DNA of 41,200 nt from Lachnospiraceae bacterium (GCA_017405805.1 JAFQZU010000024.1:1-41200); one strand, 5' to 3'; positions 1-8,912 are shown, counted from the stretch's first letter. Notes: a model not told the origin generated them from the letters alone. Translations and numbers: made by a program.

Positions 1-70
1 AAAACTGCCTGTTTGGGATTAGAATAAGTCTTGTTATAATTTTTCATCGCAAGTTAAATTTTAACACAAA

Positions 71-111
71 AAGAAGGACCACAGGCTCTTTATGAACCTG
101 CGGTCCTTCTT
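71..111 (-). terminator. Rho-independent terminator of the first D-2-hydroxyacid dehydrogenase gene
   Basis: A 15-bp stem with one mismatch (left arm 71-85, right arm 97-111) surrounds an 11-base loop. On the minus strand the hairpin is followed by a T-rich run, so it fits the 3' end of the gene whose stop lies at 157. The right arm is also followed by T's on the plus strand, so it may work in both directions. Confidence 0.85.
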
Positions 112-156
112 TTTTGGGCCATTCTTTTTTCACAGCCCCTTACATTTTAATATTCC

Positions 157-1122
157 TTATGCATTCACTACATTCACGGGATGTCCTTCCATAAAGGCCT
201 TGATATTATCCGCCGTGGTCTGCATGATCCGCTCTCTTGCCTCCTTGGTAGCCCAGGAAATATGGGGCGTGATGATGCAGTTCTTTGCGGCAAGGAGCAC
301 ATTGTCGGCTTTTATGGGCTCTGTGGAGACGACGTCCACGGCGGCGGCGGCGATTTTGCCGGAGTTAAGGGCCTCCGCAAGATCCTCTTCTACTACCAGG
401 GGACCGCGGCTGTTGTTGATCAGGATCACGCCGTCCTTCATCTTTGCAATGTTCTCTTTGTTGATGATCCCCTGCGTGGAAGGAAACAGCGGACAGTGCA
501 GGAACACGAAATCCGATCTGCCCAGAAGCTCATCCAGCTCCACATATTCCGCCACGGCCTTTCCCGCTTCCGACTGGAAGGCATCATAGGCAATGACGTT
601 AACATTCATGGCGCGCAGGATTTTTGCGGTATTGACGCCGATCTTTCCCAGACCGATGATACCGGCGGTCTTGCCGGAGACTTCGATCATGGGGAAGTGC
701 CAGTAGCACCAGTCCGCATTGGAAGCCCACTCGCCGGCATGCACGGAATCGCTGTGATGGCCGATGTGGGAGCAGACTTCGAGCAGAAGGCTCACCGCAA
801 ACTGGCTCACATTGTCCGTCCCGTACACAGGTACGTTCAGGACCGGAATCCCTTTTGTCCGGGCGTATTCATAATCCGTCACGTTGTAACCGGTGGCAAG
901 TACCGCAATGGCCTTAAGGTTGGGGCACTTGTCGATAGTCGCCTTGCTGATGGGCGTTTTGTTGATCACCGCGATGTCGGCATCGCCGAGCCGCTCAGCG
1001 ATCAGAGGAGATTCCTCATAAGCAGTCCTGTCATAAACTGTCACTTCACCCAGCGCTTCCAAAGGAGCCCAACTGATATCTCCGGGATTTTCTGTGTATC
1101 CGTCAAGAACAACGATCTTCAT
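157..1122 (-). CDS. D-2-hydroxyacid dehydrogenase (glycerate dehydrogenase/hydroxypyruvate reductase type)
   Basis: This 321-residue protein fits the NAD(P)-dependent D-isomer 2-hydroxyacid dehydrogenase family, which interconverts 2-oxoacids and D-2-hydroxyacids in the cytoplasm. Visible are the Rossmann loop GLGKIG in the middle of the chain, the catalytic Arg in NNSRG, the Glu in the STEP segment and the catalytic His in ITPHISW. Length is normal for the family. The ATG at 1122 has a GGAGG site (complement of 1131-1135) at good spacing. The gene stands alone: a terminator follows it and a promoter-like pair precedes it. Substrate cannot be fixed from sequence; hydroxypyruvate/glycerate, D-lactate/pyruvate or a related pair are possible. 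A second member of the family lies at 10253-11203, on the other side of the flavin cluster. Confidence 0.9.
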   Translation of the reverse strand: MKIVVLDGYTENPGDISWAPLEALGEVTVYDRTAYEESPLIAERLGDADIAVINKTPISKATIDKCPNLKAIAVLATGYNVTDYEYARTKGIPVLNVPVYGTDNVSQFAVSLLLEVCSHIGHHSDSVHAGEWASNADWCYWHFPMIEVSGKTAGIIGLGKIGVNTAKILRAMNVNVIAYDAFQSEAGKAVAEYVELDELLGRSDFVFLHCPLFPSTQGIINKENIAKMKDGVILINNSRGPLVVEEDLAEALNSGKIAAAAVDVVSTEPIKADNVLLAAKNCIITPHISWATKEARERIMQTTADNIKAFMEGHPVNVVNA

Positions 1123-1136
1123 ATGTTCTGCCTCCG

Positions 1137-1154
1137 GTATATGCGGTTATATAC
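1137..1154. promoter_or_regulatory. Operator-like inverted repeat GTATAT-N6-ATATAC
   Basis: Perfect 6-bp arms (1137-1142 and 1149-1154) separated by 6 bases lie directly upstream of the ribosome site of the 157-1122 gene. The position would let a bound repressor block elongation or the start region. No regulator is recognisable next to it, so the role is inferred from symmetry and position only. Confidence 0.35.
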
Positions 1155-1186
1155 GATAGGTGATCTGCTCCATGTAGCTTAGAAAT

Positions 1187-1215
1187 AGGATACATCCTCT
1201 TTCGTCTTATATCAA
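1187..1215 (-). promoter_or_regulatory. Possible sigma-A promoter for the first D-2-hydroxyacid dehydrogenase
   Basis: On the minus strand a TTGATA -35 box (1210-1215) and a TATCCT -10 box (1187-1192) are 17 bases apart, upstream of the start at 1122. It sits just past the 3' end of the NapH-like gene (stop at 1239). Confidence 0.4.
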
Positions 1216-1238
1216 CACTGCTTCCCGAAGCAGCACCT

Positions 1239-2180
1239 CTACCTGACGAGCCGCAGCAACACGCCGAGGCCGAGCAGCAGTACCGCCTTTACTATCACCG
1301 GCAGCATTTCATTTCTCACAAGCTTCCTGTCCCATCGGGTAATGTTTGCTTTCGGACACACCCCGGTGCACTTCTCACACCCGATGCACTCCCCGTTCCG
1401 GAAGCCGTCCTTCTCGAGTTTAATGCCAACCGGGCACTTCATCGAGCATGCCCTGCACCCCTTGATGCAGTTCTCCTCATCCCGCTGCAGAGCCGAAAAA
1501 GGGAACTGCGGAAGCAGTGCGAATATCGCTCCCATCGGGCACAGGAACTGGCAGAAGAACCGCTCTTTGCAGGCCATTCCCACGATGATAGCAGCCAGCA
1601 GGATCCCGCCGATGATATACCCGTTCAGTGTGAACCGGAGGGATGTCAGAAAGGAAAAGACAGACCACGGGTTCCAGTTGTACTGATTTAAGTTTGCGTA
1701 GATCCCCACAGCGCAGGCAGTCACGATCACGGCAAGCACCAGGTATTTGATCATCTGCAGGACCGGGACGAAGCGTTCCGGAATCTGCACCTGCTTCTTT
1801 CGTCTCAGCAGTTTTGTCTGCACGAGTCCCGACAGCCAGTACACGAAGTCTCCCAACGTACCGAAGGCGCACGCAAACCCGCAAAAAAAGCGTCCGAAGA
1901 GGACAGTAAAGCCGGACAGGCCAAGCAGTGCCGCGACAAAGCTGTTGAGTTCCAGCACACTTCCCTCCGACACCGCGAGAAAAATACTTTTCACGCCCGA
2001 AAAGGCCGCCATAAAGGCCCCCGGCATCACGACAAAAAACACAGCCTGCACTGCAGCCCGCAGCAAAGCCATTCGTTTTGCCTCCTGTTTTCTCTTCTGT
2101 GCCGGTGTGATGGATGGCTTTGCCGCTTTAGGTATCCCGCCCCTGTCCTCTTTTCCAACATAAACCGTCTCAGTTCTCAC
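1239..2180 (-). CDS. NapH/NosR-like membrane protein with two 4Fe-4S clusters
   Basis: This 313-residue polytopic membrane protein has about six hydrophobic segments. It carries the paired NosR/NapH/RdxA-type motifs GRFFCGFAC in the first half and FFCQFLCPMG in the second, then a C-terminal ferredoxin-like part with CIKGCRACSMKCP and CIGCEKCTGVCP, enough for two 4Fe-4S clusters, and a final membrane segment. Family members move electrons between the quinone pool and extracytosolic redox partners. The start is a GTG at 2180 that overlaps the end of the upstream FMN-binding gene by 11 bases, so translation is probably coupled. Last gene of the flavin cluster. Inference: it takes electrons from quinol or cytosolic carriers and hands them to the flavin domains outside. 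Confidence 0.85.
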   Translation of the reverse strand: MRTETVYVGKEDRGGIPKAAKPSITPAQKRKQEAKRMALLRAAVQAVFFVVMPGAFMAAFSGVKSIFLAVSEGSVLELNSFVAALLGLSGFTVLFGRFFCGFACAFGTLGDFVYWLSGLVQTKLLRRKKQVQIPERFVPVLQMIKYLVLAVIVTACAVGIYANLNQYNWNPWSVFSFLTSLRFTLNGYIIGGILLAAIIVGMACKERFFCQFLCPMGAIFALLPQFPFSALQRDEENCIKGCRACSMKCPVGIKLEKDGFRNGECIGCEKCTGVCPKANITRWDRKLVRNEMLPVIVKAVLLLGLGVLLRLVR

Positions 2181-2637
2181 TCTTCACCGCCTTATCCAGT
2201 GCGTTGTTGATTGCCTCCAGGATGCCTTTGGAACTGAAGGTGGCCCCGGAGACCGCATCCACATCTGTTGTCTGCCCGCTGACGACCTGCTGCACAAGCG
2301 CTTCTGCCATGGAGAAATACGCAGGATCCTCAGCGTCATGGGACAGGACCCGGATGTCCGTGATCACGTCATATTCCAATGTGACGCTGACCCGGATCGG
2401 ACCGCCGTATCCCTTTCCTTCGCCTTCGTACGTCCCGTCTTCATAGTAAGTTTCGACAGCCTGCCTTCTGGCGTTCTCCAGCTGTATCTCACGGTTGTAC
2501 GCCTCCACCTCTTCAATGGCCGCCTCATTTTCCGCGACGGCGGCTGCGCGCGCCGATGCGACAGACTGATAGCCCCCCAGCACAGCGACAATTGCGGCAA
2601 GTGCTGCAAGCTTCATCATAAAATTCGGATACTTCAT
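2170..2637 (-). CDS. Secreted single-domain FMN-binding protein
   Basis: This 155-residue protein starts with a hydrophobic signal or anchor segment (about residues 7-29) and holds one FMN_bind domain. The motif DAVSGATFSS near the C terminus puts the expected flavin acceptor at Thr133. Domains of this family receive FMN by phosphoester bond to Thr from ApbE outside the cytoplasm and act as one-electron carriers. The ATG overlaps the upstream stop codon (ATGA), and its own end overlaps the NapH-like gene, so the three proteins are probably made together. Inference: it is the membrane-near link between the NapH-like protein and the five-domain carrier. Confidence 0.88.
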   Translation of the reverse strand: MKYPNFMMKLAALAAIVAVLGGYQSVASARAAAVAENEAAIEEVEAYNREIQLENARRQAVETYYEDGTYEGEGKGYGGPIRVSVTLEYDVITDIRVLSHDAEDPAYFSMAEALVQQVVSGQTTDVDAVSGATFSSKGILEAINNALDKAVKSEN

Positions 2638-5063
2638 TCCTCTGCCTCCTCCGGTTCGGGGGCGATCAGGGCAGGCTCCTCTTTCAGCGCCGCTTCCGGT
2701 TCCTCTTCCGGTTCCTCTTCCGGTTCCGCTGCTTCCGGCAATTCCTCCTCCGCGGATTTCACTTCCGGGGCTTCCTCTTCTGCAGGCGCCGCTTCAGGCG
2801 CTTCTTCTGTCACCGGTTCGGGTTCAGGCGCCGCCTCTGTCTCAGACACAGATTCAGGCGCTGCCTCTGTCGCAGATTCGGGTTCAGGCGCTTCCTCTGT
2901 CGCAGATTCGGGTTCGGACGCCGCCTCTGTCTCAGACATAGGTTCACGCGCTGCCTCTTCTGCAGGCGCCGCTTCCGCCTCTATGGCTGCCGTCTTCGTA
3001 TTTGTGGGAGCTATTGGTTTCACGGAAACCGCACCTGCGTTTGTTCCCTCATCTTTTATGAGCGGTTCTTCCGTAACGGCAGGCTCTGTCTCCTGCACTT
3101 CTCTGAGGGGAATTCCGCTGATGATCTCCTCTGCAGCACTTTTGATTGCGTTCGAGGAGTATGTCGCGCCGGTAACCGCATCTGCTTCCGCGCTCTGTTT
3201 CTCAACGATCTGCGCAGGCACACCGGGGTAAACCGTACCGGACCGTTTGCGGCCCTTTACAGCCATATTCAGGTAATAGTCATTGTCCTCCGGGTATTCT
3301 GATTCATCCGTCCCCTTCTCGACGGACACCGTGCGGATCGCACCGTTCTCCACCGTTACAGAAACCAGGATCTCATAGCAGAACTCCTCGCCGTCGTCGC
3401 ACCATGCAGAAGCACTGTAAACGCCGTCCTCGTAAGGTCCTTCAGCCGGTGCATCCCCCGGGTCAGGCTCATCCCCCGGTTCGGGCTCATCCCCCGGTTC
3501 GGGCTCTTTTGCCGCATCCGCAGCCTGCTTCATCGCGTCGCGAATAGCGTCCAGAATGCCTCCCGAACTGAATGTGGCGCCGGAGACCGCGTCCACTTCC
3601 GCGCTCTGGCCTGTCAGCACGACTTTCAAAAGAGACTTTGCCTTATTCAGGAAGGATGGTGTCTCCCCTTCGGCGGTCACGATTTCAAGTCCTGTGATCC
3701 TTCCTTCGGATACCGTCATCTGCACCGTGATCTCGCCGCCGTATCCCTCTCCTGTTCCGGAATAGATTCCGTCCTTAAGCGGCTCGGCAGGATAGACGGG
3801 CTCCTCCTCTTTGGGAGGCTTCCGGACAGGCTCCTCCGCATCCGGCTTTTTGCTTCCCCCGCCGCTGTCCTGCTGTCCTTTGACGGCCGCGGCGGCAAGC
3901 GCTTTTTTGACGGCGTTAATGATCCCGGTCGAGCTGTATGTCGCGCCGGAGACCGCGTCCACGTTTGGGGACCCGCTTTTTCTGATCTCCGTCAGCACGC
4001 CCTTTGCTTTTGCCAGGTACTCCTTTGTCTCATCTGCTGCGCTGACGATCGAAACGCCGGCGATCTTTCCGTTTTTGATCACGACCTTCACTTTGACCGG
4101 TCCGCCAAAACCGTCCGCCGTCCCATAATAGGTCCCGTCTTTGTAAGCGGAAGGCTCCTTGAACTTCACCTCTTTGACGGGCTTTGCCGCAGGTTTTTTT
4201 ACTGTCTGCTGAGATGCGTCCTGCTGTGGCACCTGCAGGGCAGCCGCGTCGGAGGGGTCTGCTGCCGCATTCGACAGCGCGCGTTTAACAGCGTTGATGA
4301 TGCCCGTCGAGCTGTACGTTGCGCCTGAGACCGCGTCCACATTTGGTGTTCCGCTGCTCAGGATCCGGCCGATCACGCCTTCTGCGCTGCTCAGATAAGA
4401 ATCTGATTCATCGGAGGCGCTGACGATGGTGATGTCCGCGATTTTGCCGTCCCGGATGACCACTTCCACTTCGATCGGCCCGCCAAAACCGTCCGCCGTC
4501 CCGTAGTAAGTCCCGTCCTTATAGGCGGCAGGCTCCTCAAAGTCGTCCTGCGAGGTCGTCCCTGCGGGCTCAACTTCGGGCGGCTCCTCATTGTACACTT
4601 CCTCGCCTGTGATCGCATTCTGAATGGCGCCCAGAATCCCGCGCGAACTAAAGGTCGCGCCCGAGACCGCATCCACTTCCCAGGTCTGCGCCTGTATGAC
4701 TGTGTTCACGACTGATCCGGCCAGAGAAAAATAGGGCTCCGTCTCGCCGGGCGCCGACAAAATCTGAATATCCGTGATCTGTCTGTCCTTCACCGTGACC
4801 TGCACCGTGATGAGATCGCCGTAGCCCCTGGAAGCCCCGGTGTACACGCCGTCCTCATAGTTTCCGGTTCCGGCCGGGACAGCCTGCTCCTCCTCCGGCG
4901 ACGTTCGTTTGACCGGCTCTGCGGCTTCGGCCTCCGCAACCAGCGCCAGCCTGGACGGGACCTCCCGGAGCGTAACCTGCGTCTGCGGCAGCATGCCCAT
5001 TACCAGCGACGCCGTGAGTACTGCCGGCAGTAAAAATGATATACTTTTCTTCTCTCTGACCAT
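2634..5063 (-). CDS. Secreted protein with five FMN-binding domains and an acidic C-terminal tail
   Basis: This 809-residue protein begins with a signal or anchor segment (about residues 8-28). Five FMN_bind domains follow, each with a D-A-V-S/T-G-A-T motif; predicted flavin acceptors are Thr137, Thr249, Thr375, Thr497 and Thr634. Domains are 110-140 residues apart and joined by Pro/Lys/Glu linkers. Repeats 2 and 3 are nearly identical over long stretches, a sign of recent internal duplication. After about residue 650 the chain becomes Glu/Pro/Ala repeats with no LPXTG motif. The start has an AGGAAG site. It lies 107 bases after the 1205-residue surface gene and overlaps the next FMN gene by 4 bases. 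Inference: a multi-flavin wire that spans the cell wall. It might stay attached by an uncleaved N-terminal segment. Confidence 0.9.
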   Translation of the reverse strand: MVREKKSISFLLPAVLTASLVMGMLPQTQVTLREVPSRLALVAEAEAAEPVKRTSPEEEQAVPAGTGNYEDGVYTGASRGYGDLITVQVTVKDRQITDIQILSAPGETEPYFSLAGSVVNTVIQAQTWEVDAVSGATFSSRGILGAIQNAITGEEVYNEEPPEVEPAGTTSQDDFEEPAAYKDGTYYGTADGFGGPIEVEVVIRDGKIADITIVSASDESDSYLSSAEGVIGRILSSGTPNVDAVSGATYSSTGIINAVKRALSNAAADPSDAAALQVPQQDASQQTVKKPAAKPVKEVKFKEPSAYKDGTYYGTADGFGGPVKVKVVIKNGKIAGVSIVSAADETKEYLAKAKGVLTEIRKSGSPNVDAVSGATYSSTGIINAVKKALAAAAVKGQQDSGGGSKKPDAEEPVRKPPKEEEPVYPAEPLKDGIYSGTGEGYGGEITVQMTVSEGRITGLEIVTAEGETPSFLNKAKSLLKVVLTGQSAEVDAVSGATFSSGGILDAIRDAMKQAADAAKEPEPGDEPEPGDEPDPGDAPAEGPYEDGVYSASAWCDDGEEFCYEILVSVTVENGAIRTVSVEKGTDESEYPEDNDYYLNMAVKGRKRSGTVYPGVPAQIVEKQSAEADAVTGATYSSNAIKSAAEEIISGIPLREVQETEPAVTEEPLIKDEGTNAGAVSVKPIAPTNTKTAAIEAEAAPAEEAAREPMSETEAASEPESATEEAPEPESATEAAPESVSETEAAPEPEPVTEEAPEAAPAEEEAPEVKSAEEELPEAAEPEEEPEEEPEAALKEEPALIAPEPEEAEE
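2787..2936 (-). repeat. 30-bp tandem repeat coding the acidic tail
   Basis: About five copies of a 10-residue unit of the type S-E/A-T-E-x-A-P/S-E-P-E are coded in tandem within the C-terminal part of the five-domain FMN protein. The DNA copies are similar but not identical, so length variation between strains is likely. Confidence 0.7.
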
Positions 5064-5103
5064 GTTCTGTCTTCCTATCCGTCCTGTAGATATATCGCAC
5101 AGA

Positions 5104-5133
5104 CAGCACGGACGCCTCTTTGTGCCCGTGCTG
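5104..5133. other. Intercistronic hairpin between the surface-protein and five-FMN genes
   Basis: Arms CAGCACGG (5104-5111) and CCGTGCTG (5126-5133) form an 8-bp stem with a 14-base loop. No T-run follows on the minus strand, so a full terminator is unlikely. It could tune read-through or protect mRNA ends. Confidence 0.45.
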
Positions 5134-5170
5134 CCTCATCATGCAAGATTTGGATTTTTATTCCGCTGTC

Positions 5171-8100
5171 TTATTTTTTGATCTTTACCGAACGCTTGGA
5201 GCTCCAGTCGGAGTAGTAATTCTTACCGGACACTCTCTCGTACGCGCGCACCTGTACGTAATAGGTCTTGCCCTTCGTGGCAGCGATCACCTTGGACAGG
5301 GTCTTAGCGTTGACCGTAACAGTCTTTGCACCGCTCATGTTCAGGTTCTGGCTGTAACGGATCTGGTAGCCGGTCGCCTTTGCATTCTTTGTGTAGGTGA
5401 CAGTCATTCTGCCCGCGGCTGTGTTTTTGACGGGAGATACTGTCGGCGCGACCAGACGATAAATACTGACGGTCTTTGAGAGCGTGCTGTAGCCTACATT
5501 CTTCGTGTATGCCATGACCTTGTAGGTGTACTTAGCGCCGTTCTTTGCCTTAACCGCGGTATCCGTAAAGGTCAGGGTGTTCGCATTCGCGATGGTCTTG
5601 ATCAGCGTGCTGCCGCGGTAGATCTTATATCCGGTTGCGCCCTTCCCGACCTTGCTCCAGGTCAGCTTCACGCCGGAAGCCGTATTGGCGGCTTTCACCG
5701 CGGTCGTCGCGCCCGGCACTACCTTGACGGTGATCGTCTTGGAAGCGGCGTTGTAAAGATCTGTCTCCTCACTGGTCACGGTAAACTTAACGATGCCTGC
5801 GCTCCTTGCGGAGATCTTGCCGGTGCTTCCAACGACCGCGACGGATTCGTCCGAAGAAGTAAAAGTCAGTTTCCCTTTTGCTCCCGTGACGGTAAGAGAG
5901 GATTTTGTGCCTGCCACGATCGGGGAAGCCTCTGCTTTGACGCTCAGCTTCTGCTCCTGCTTTGTAAACTCAGCCGAAGTGCCGCGCAGGACATAGTTGT
6001 CACTGCTCAGTGCAACGGTATAGACGGTTCCGACCGTCGGTTCACCGTAATTTTTGGTCGTTCCGGCATTGTTCGTTACGGATCCGGCCGCAATGGTCAC
6101 CTTGCCGTCTTTCACATCGGCAGGTACCGGATCGATCGTATCATCTTCAGTGTCTACGGTAAGGGGCGTCAGATAAATCGTCTCAGAGCCCCTGCCTGCG
6201 GAATAATAAACATTTGCTTTAACATTCTGCGCATCTTCCGGAATACCTGTGATCGTGAGCTCATCGGCATCCGTAAATGCCGCGGTGATCTCACCGGTGT
6301 AAACCTGCATGATCTGCGCGTCCACCGGATAGTCATACACATAGTTTGCATAAGAAGGCGCTGCGCCGTCCGTCAGGTCGCCGTCCTTGACCATGCAGTA
6401 GAAGCGGACGTTGGTGATCTTTTTGCCGTCCAGACCCACCAGCGCATCGGCATTCCAGGCCAGCTGCGTGCCGCGCCAGATCTGGTCCAGGTGATACAGG
6501 CCTGCCTGCGTGCCGTCATCGGCGGTCAGCACGATCGCGCTGACAAGTTTGTCCGAAACTTCCGATGCCGTGACATTCATCTGGACGTCACCCCAGTGTG
6601 AGCCATAAATGACATCCACGTCGGCCGCGCTCATCTGTTCCGCACCGCCTGCCGCGGAGAAGCTGCCGTCCTTGAGTTCCATGTAGGAAGACGGTGCCTC
6701 GTCCAGCAGATAGTAGGAGTATGCAGGCTGTTCCGCAAGTGCTTCATAACCTACCAGTGTCTGGGAGGAAACGCTTCCGTGCCCTGCCGTAGCTGTCACG
6801 ACGCTGCTCTCATCGGTCACCTCATTGCCGCCCAGAGCCTGGATCTCCTCCAGTTTGTCTGCCTTGACCGCCCAGATCACGCCCTGCATCTTGGAGCCGT
6901 TCGCACCGCCTACAGCGTTGCCGGACTCGTCCGCTGTCGTGCCGCTGTGGAAGGCGCCGCCGGCAAAACTGTAGTTGCCTGTCTTGTTGGTGGCAGAGGA
7001 TACCGCGTCGACATCCGCCACGCTCGCTCCGGACGTGCCGTAGAAAGTGCTGTAAGGGATGTTCACCAGCGCGTAAACTGTCTCGTCATAATCAAAAGTC
7101 GTGGTGTACGGCGCATAATTGTCACTCTCGATGGTAACGGTATAGGTCGCCGTGACGAGCTTGTTGACAGAGGTGTCCAGTTCCACTTTTCCGTCTGTCA
7201 CTGCTGCCTGATCAGCATAGGTGTACGTTACACGCTGTCTTCCCGTGCCTTCTGTGCGGGATACGCTGACGCGGGGATTGACGAAGTCATCCAGACCGCC
7301 GGTCAGTTCCACTGATTTCCTGTCCTTGGAAAGTGCCGCTTGTACCAGCCAGTCATAGGATTCTTTCACCTGTATGTCAGCCGACACCGTATTGTATCCC
7401 TTTGCGTAAAGTGTCACGGTGTACGTGCCGGCTTTGAGCTCCGGTTTTTCATTGTGGTACATGGCGGCAAAACGATTGACCTCCGATGCGTTGGATCCCT
7501 TCGAAGTGCCGTTGTTGACCGCGATCTCCACCTTGTTGTAATGGGGGCCCGCCGTCGCGCTCTCGCCGTAGAGATCGACCCACCACACGGCGCCCGCGCT
7601 GTTGGATCCGTCTGAGATCACCGCCGCATAGAGCGCGTTCTTATAATCGGTCCAGACATAGCCGTCCACGGATTCGTCCATGTTGATGACAAATTCGCCG
7701 TCGCCGTAATTGCAGCTGTAGTTATAAGAAGCCGCGGCGACTTCGACGTTGCCGCCCGCGTAAGAATTAGCAGCAGTCGGGTCCTCGTTCAGTTTTATAT
7801 CTTCCAGGATCTCCATCTGCCCTGGAGTCAGTTCTTTCCCGGCGGCCTGCAGAACGGAAGCTTCCACATACTCAGGAGCATCGACATTCACATCCTGCAC
7901 GATCCCGTGGATCCCCTCGTCGTCTCTTGCAATGATTGCAGGGATGTCTCCCGCATGGCGGGAAGCAAAAGCCGTTGCGGAAGTGATCGCGTCGTAATCC
8001 TGGGCCGATGCGTTCACGCCGACTGACTGGTAAAAATCAGAATACCTCTGGATCGCTGTTCCGTAGACCTTCCCTGTCAGCGGCTCCGCCGAATAATATC

Positions 8101-8788
8101 CGATTCCGGTCTCCCCGATCATCGTGAAATCCGCAGCCGCGTGCTCTGTCTCTCCGACCAGCACCTTGATCTCTCCCTCTCCTGCTCCGGAGAAGTCTGC
8201 CCATGCATACTCCCTGCCGGCGATCTCCACCGTATTTGCAGTGATGACCGCAGCGTCAGCGGTGCTTTCCTGCACCGTTTCCACGTCGGCGGACTCGGCT
8301 GTCACGTCCTGCGTCTCACCCTGTGCGGAAGTCTCCGCAGCAGTTTCCGCCTCTGCTGCGGGCTGCTCCTCTTCAGCAGTTTCCGCCTCTTCCTCGGACT
8401 GTTCCTCCTCAGCGGTTTCGGTCTCTGCTGCGGACTGCTTCTCTTCCGTCGTCTCTGCCTCCGCTACGGGCTGTTCCTCTTCAGCTGTCTCCGCCTCCGC
8501 TGCGGGCTGTCCCTCTTCAGCTGTCTCCGCCTCCGCTGCGGGCTGTTCCTGTTCAGCTGTTTCCGCCTCCGCTGCGGGCTGTTCCTCTTCAGCCGTCTCC
8601 GCCTCCGCTGCAGGCTGTTCCTCTCCGGCCGGCTCTTCGGAGATCACTTCGGGCGCCGGCTCCTGCACTTGTTCCGTCACGCCCTCTCCGGTCTCCTCCG
8701 CCGCATTAACGGGGAGCGAAACCGAACCGAGCGTCATCGTGGCAGCAAGCGTCATGGCCAGCAATCTCTGTACATAATTCTTTTTCAT
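5171..8788 (-). CDS. Large secreted surface protein with two S-A-T motif modules, Ig-like and fibronectin III-like domains
   Basis: This 1205-residue protein has a signal peptide ending near VNAAEE (residue 31). Next comes a Glu/Ala/Pro repeat region (residues 56-151). Two similar modules follow, each with a Y-S-x-F-Y segment before a motif that resembles the FMN_bind acceptor site but has Ser for Gly: DAITSAT (Thr272) and DAVSSAT (Thr600). Between and after them lie beta-rich segments that remind me of the Treponema Tp47-type domain family (tentative). Then comes a Big_2-like Ig domain (about 955-1035) and two fibronectin III-like domains up to the C terminus. No LPXTG, SLH or choline-binding repeats are visible. 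It sits between apbE and the FMN carriers and has its own operator-like promoter. Inference: an outer-surface adhesin or acceptor-docking partner. Direct flavin binding is uncertain. Confidence 0.75.
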   Translation of the reverse strand: MKKNYVQRLLAMTLAATMTLGSVSLPVNAAEETGEGVTEQVQEPAPEVISEEPAGEEQPAAEAETAEEEQPAAEAETAEQEQPAAEAETAEEGQPAAEAETAEEEQPVAEAETTEEKQSAAETETAEEEQSEEEAETAEEEQPAAEAETAAETSAQGETQDVTAESADVETVQESTADAAVITANTVEIAGREYAWADFSGAGEGEIKVLVGETEHAAADFTMIGETGIGYYSAEPLTGKVYGTAIQRYSDFYQSVGVNASAQDYDAITSATAFASRHAGDIPAIIARDDEGIHGIVQDVNVDAPEYVEASVLQAAGKELTPGQMEILEDIKLNEDPTAANSYAGGNVEVAAASYNYSCNYGDGEFVINMDESVDGYVWTDYKNALYAAVISDGSNSAGAVWWVDLYGESATAGPHYNKVEIAVNNGTSKGSNASEVNRFAAMYHNEKPELKAGTYTVTLYAKGYNTVSADIQVKESYDWLVQAALSKDRKSVELTGGLDDFVNPRVSVSRTEGTGRQRVTYTYADQAAVTDGKVELDTSVNKLVTATYTVTIESDNYAPYTTTFDYDETVYALVNIPYSTFYGTSGASVADVDAVSSATNKTGNYSFAGGAFHSGTTADESGNAVGGANGSKMQGVIWAVKADKLEEIQALGGNEVTDESSVVTATAGHGSVSSQTLVGYEALAEQPAYSYYLLDEAPSSYMELKDGSFSAAGGAEQMSAADVDVIYGSHWGDVQMNVTASEVSDKLVSAIVLTADDGTQAGLYHLDQIWRGTQLAWNADALVGLDGKKITNVRFYCMVKDGDLTDGAAPSYANYVYDYPVDAQIMQVYTGEITAAFTDADELTITGIPEDAQNVKANVYYSAGRGSETIYLTPLTVDTEDDTIDPVPADVKDGKVTIAAGSVTNNAGTTKNYGEPTVGTVYTVALSSDNYVLRGTSAEFTKQEQKLSVKAEASPIVAGTKSSLTVTGAKGKLTFTSSDESVAVVGSTGKISARSAGIVKFTVTSEETDLYNAASKTITVKVVPGATTAVKAANTASGVKLTWSKVGKGATGYKIYRGSTLIKTIANANTLTFTDTAVKAKNGAKYTYKVMAYTKNVGYSTLSKTVSIYRLVAPTVSPVKNTAAGRMTVTYTKNAKATGYQIRYSQNLNMSGAKTVTVNAKTLSKVIAATKGKTYYVQVRAYERVSGKNYYSDWSSKRSVKIKK
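8336..8623 (-). repeat. 36-bp tandem repeat (8 copies) near the N terminus of the surface protein
   Basis: Eight tandem copies of a 12-residue unit close to EEQPAAEAETAE occupy residues 56-151. Middle copies are the most divergent (K-Q-S-A, E-Q-S-E variants). The unit probably forms an extended acidic spacer after the signal peptide. Such repeats usually vary in copy number. Confidence 0.85.
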
Positions 8789-8849
8789 CTGATGACATCC
8801 CTTCGTTTGTTTTCTGTCCGAAACATTGTATCTAATGCCTCCTGTGCAA

Positions 8850-8863
8850 TTAGCAAGTACTAA
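8850..8863. promoter_or_regulatory. TTAG-N6-CTAA operator-like site, proximal copy at the surface-protein gene
   Basis: TTAG (8850-8853) and CTAA (8860-8863) are spaced exactly 10 bp start to start, upstream of the start at 8788. The same arrangement occurs at 8894-8907 and 10131-10144. The shape fits a dimeric repressor such as a MarR-type protein, but no such gene is in the window. Confidence 0.5.
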
Positions 8864-8883
8864 CTTCAGACTAGATTAGTTTA

Positions 8884-8912
8884 ATTTAACCGGTTAGGAA
8901 TGTCTAATCCAA
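8884..8912 (-). promoter_or_regulatory. Putative promoter of the surface-protein/FMN-carrier unit with operator in the spacer
   Basis: On the minus strand TTGGAT (8907-8912) and TTAAAT (8884-8889) lie 17 bases apart. A TTAG-N6-CTAA inverted repeat (8894-8907) fills the spacer and touches the -35 box, so a bound protein would exclude RNA polymerase. Direction and spacing are seen; function is inferred. Confidence 0.5.

Noticed and set aside
1219-1234. Hairpin CTGCTT-cccg-AAGCAG as a terminator of the flavin cluster
   Set aside because: Stem of six and no T-run on the minus strand; too weak to call.
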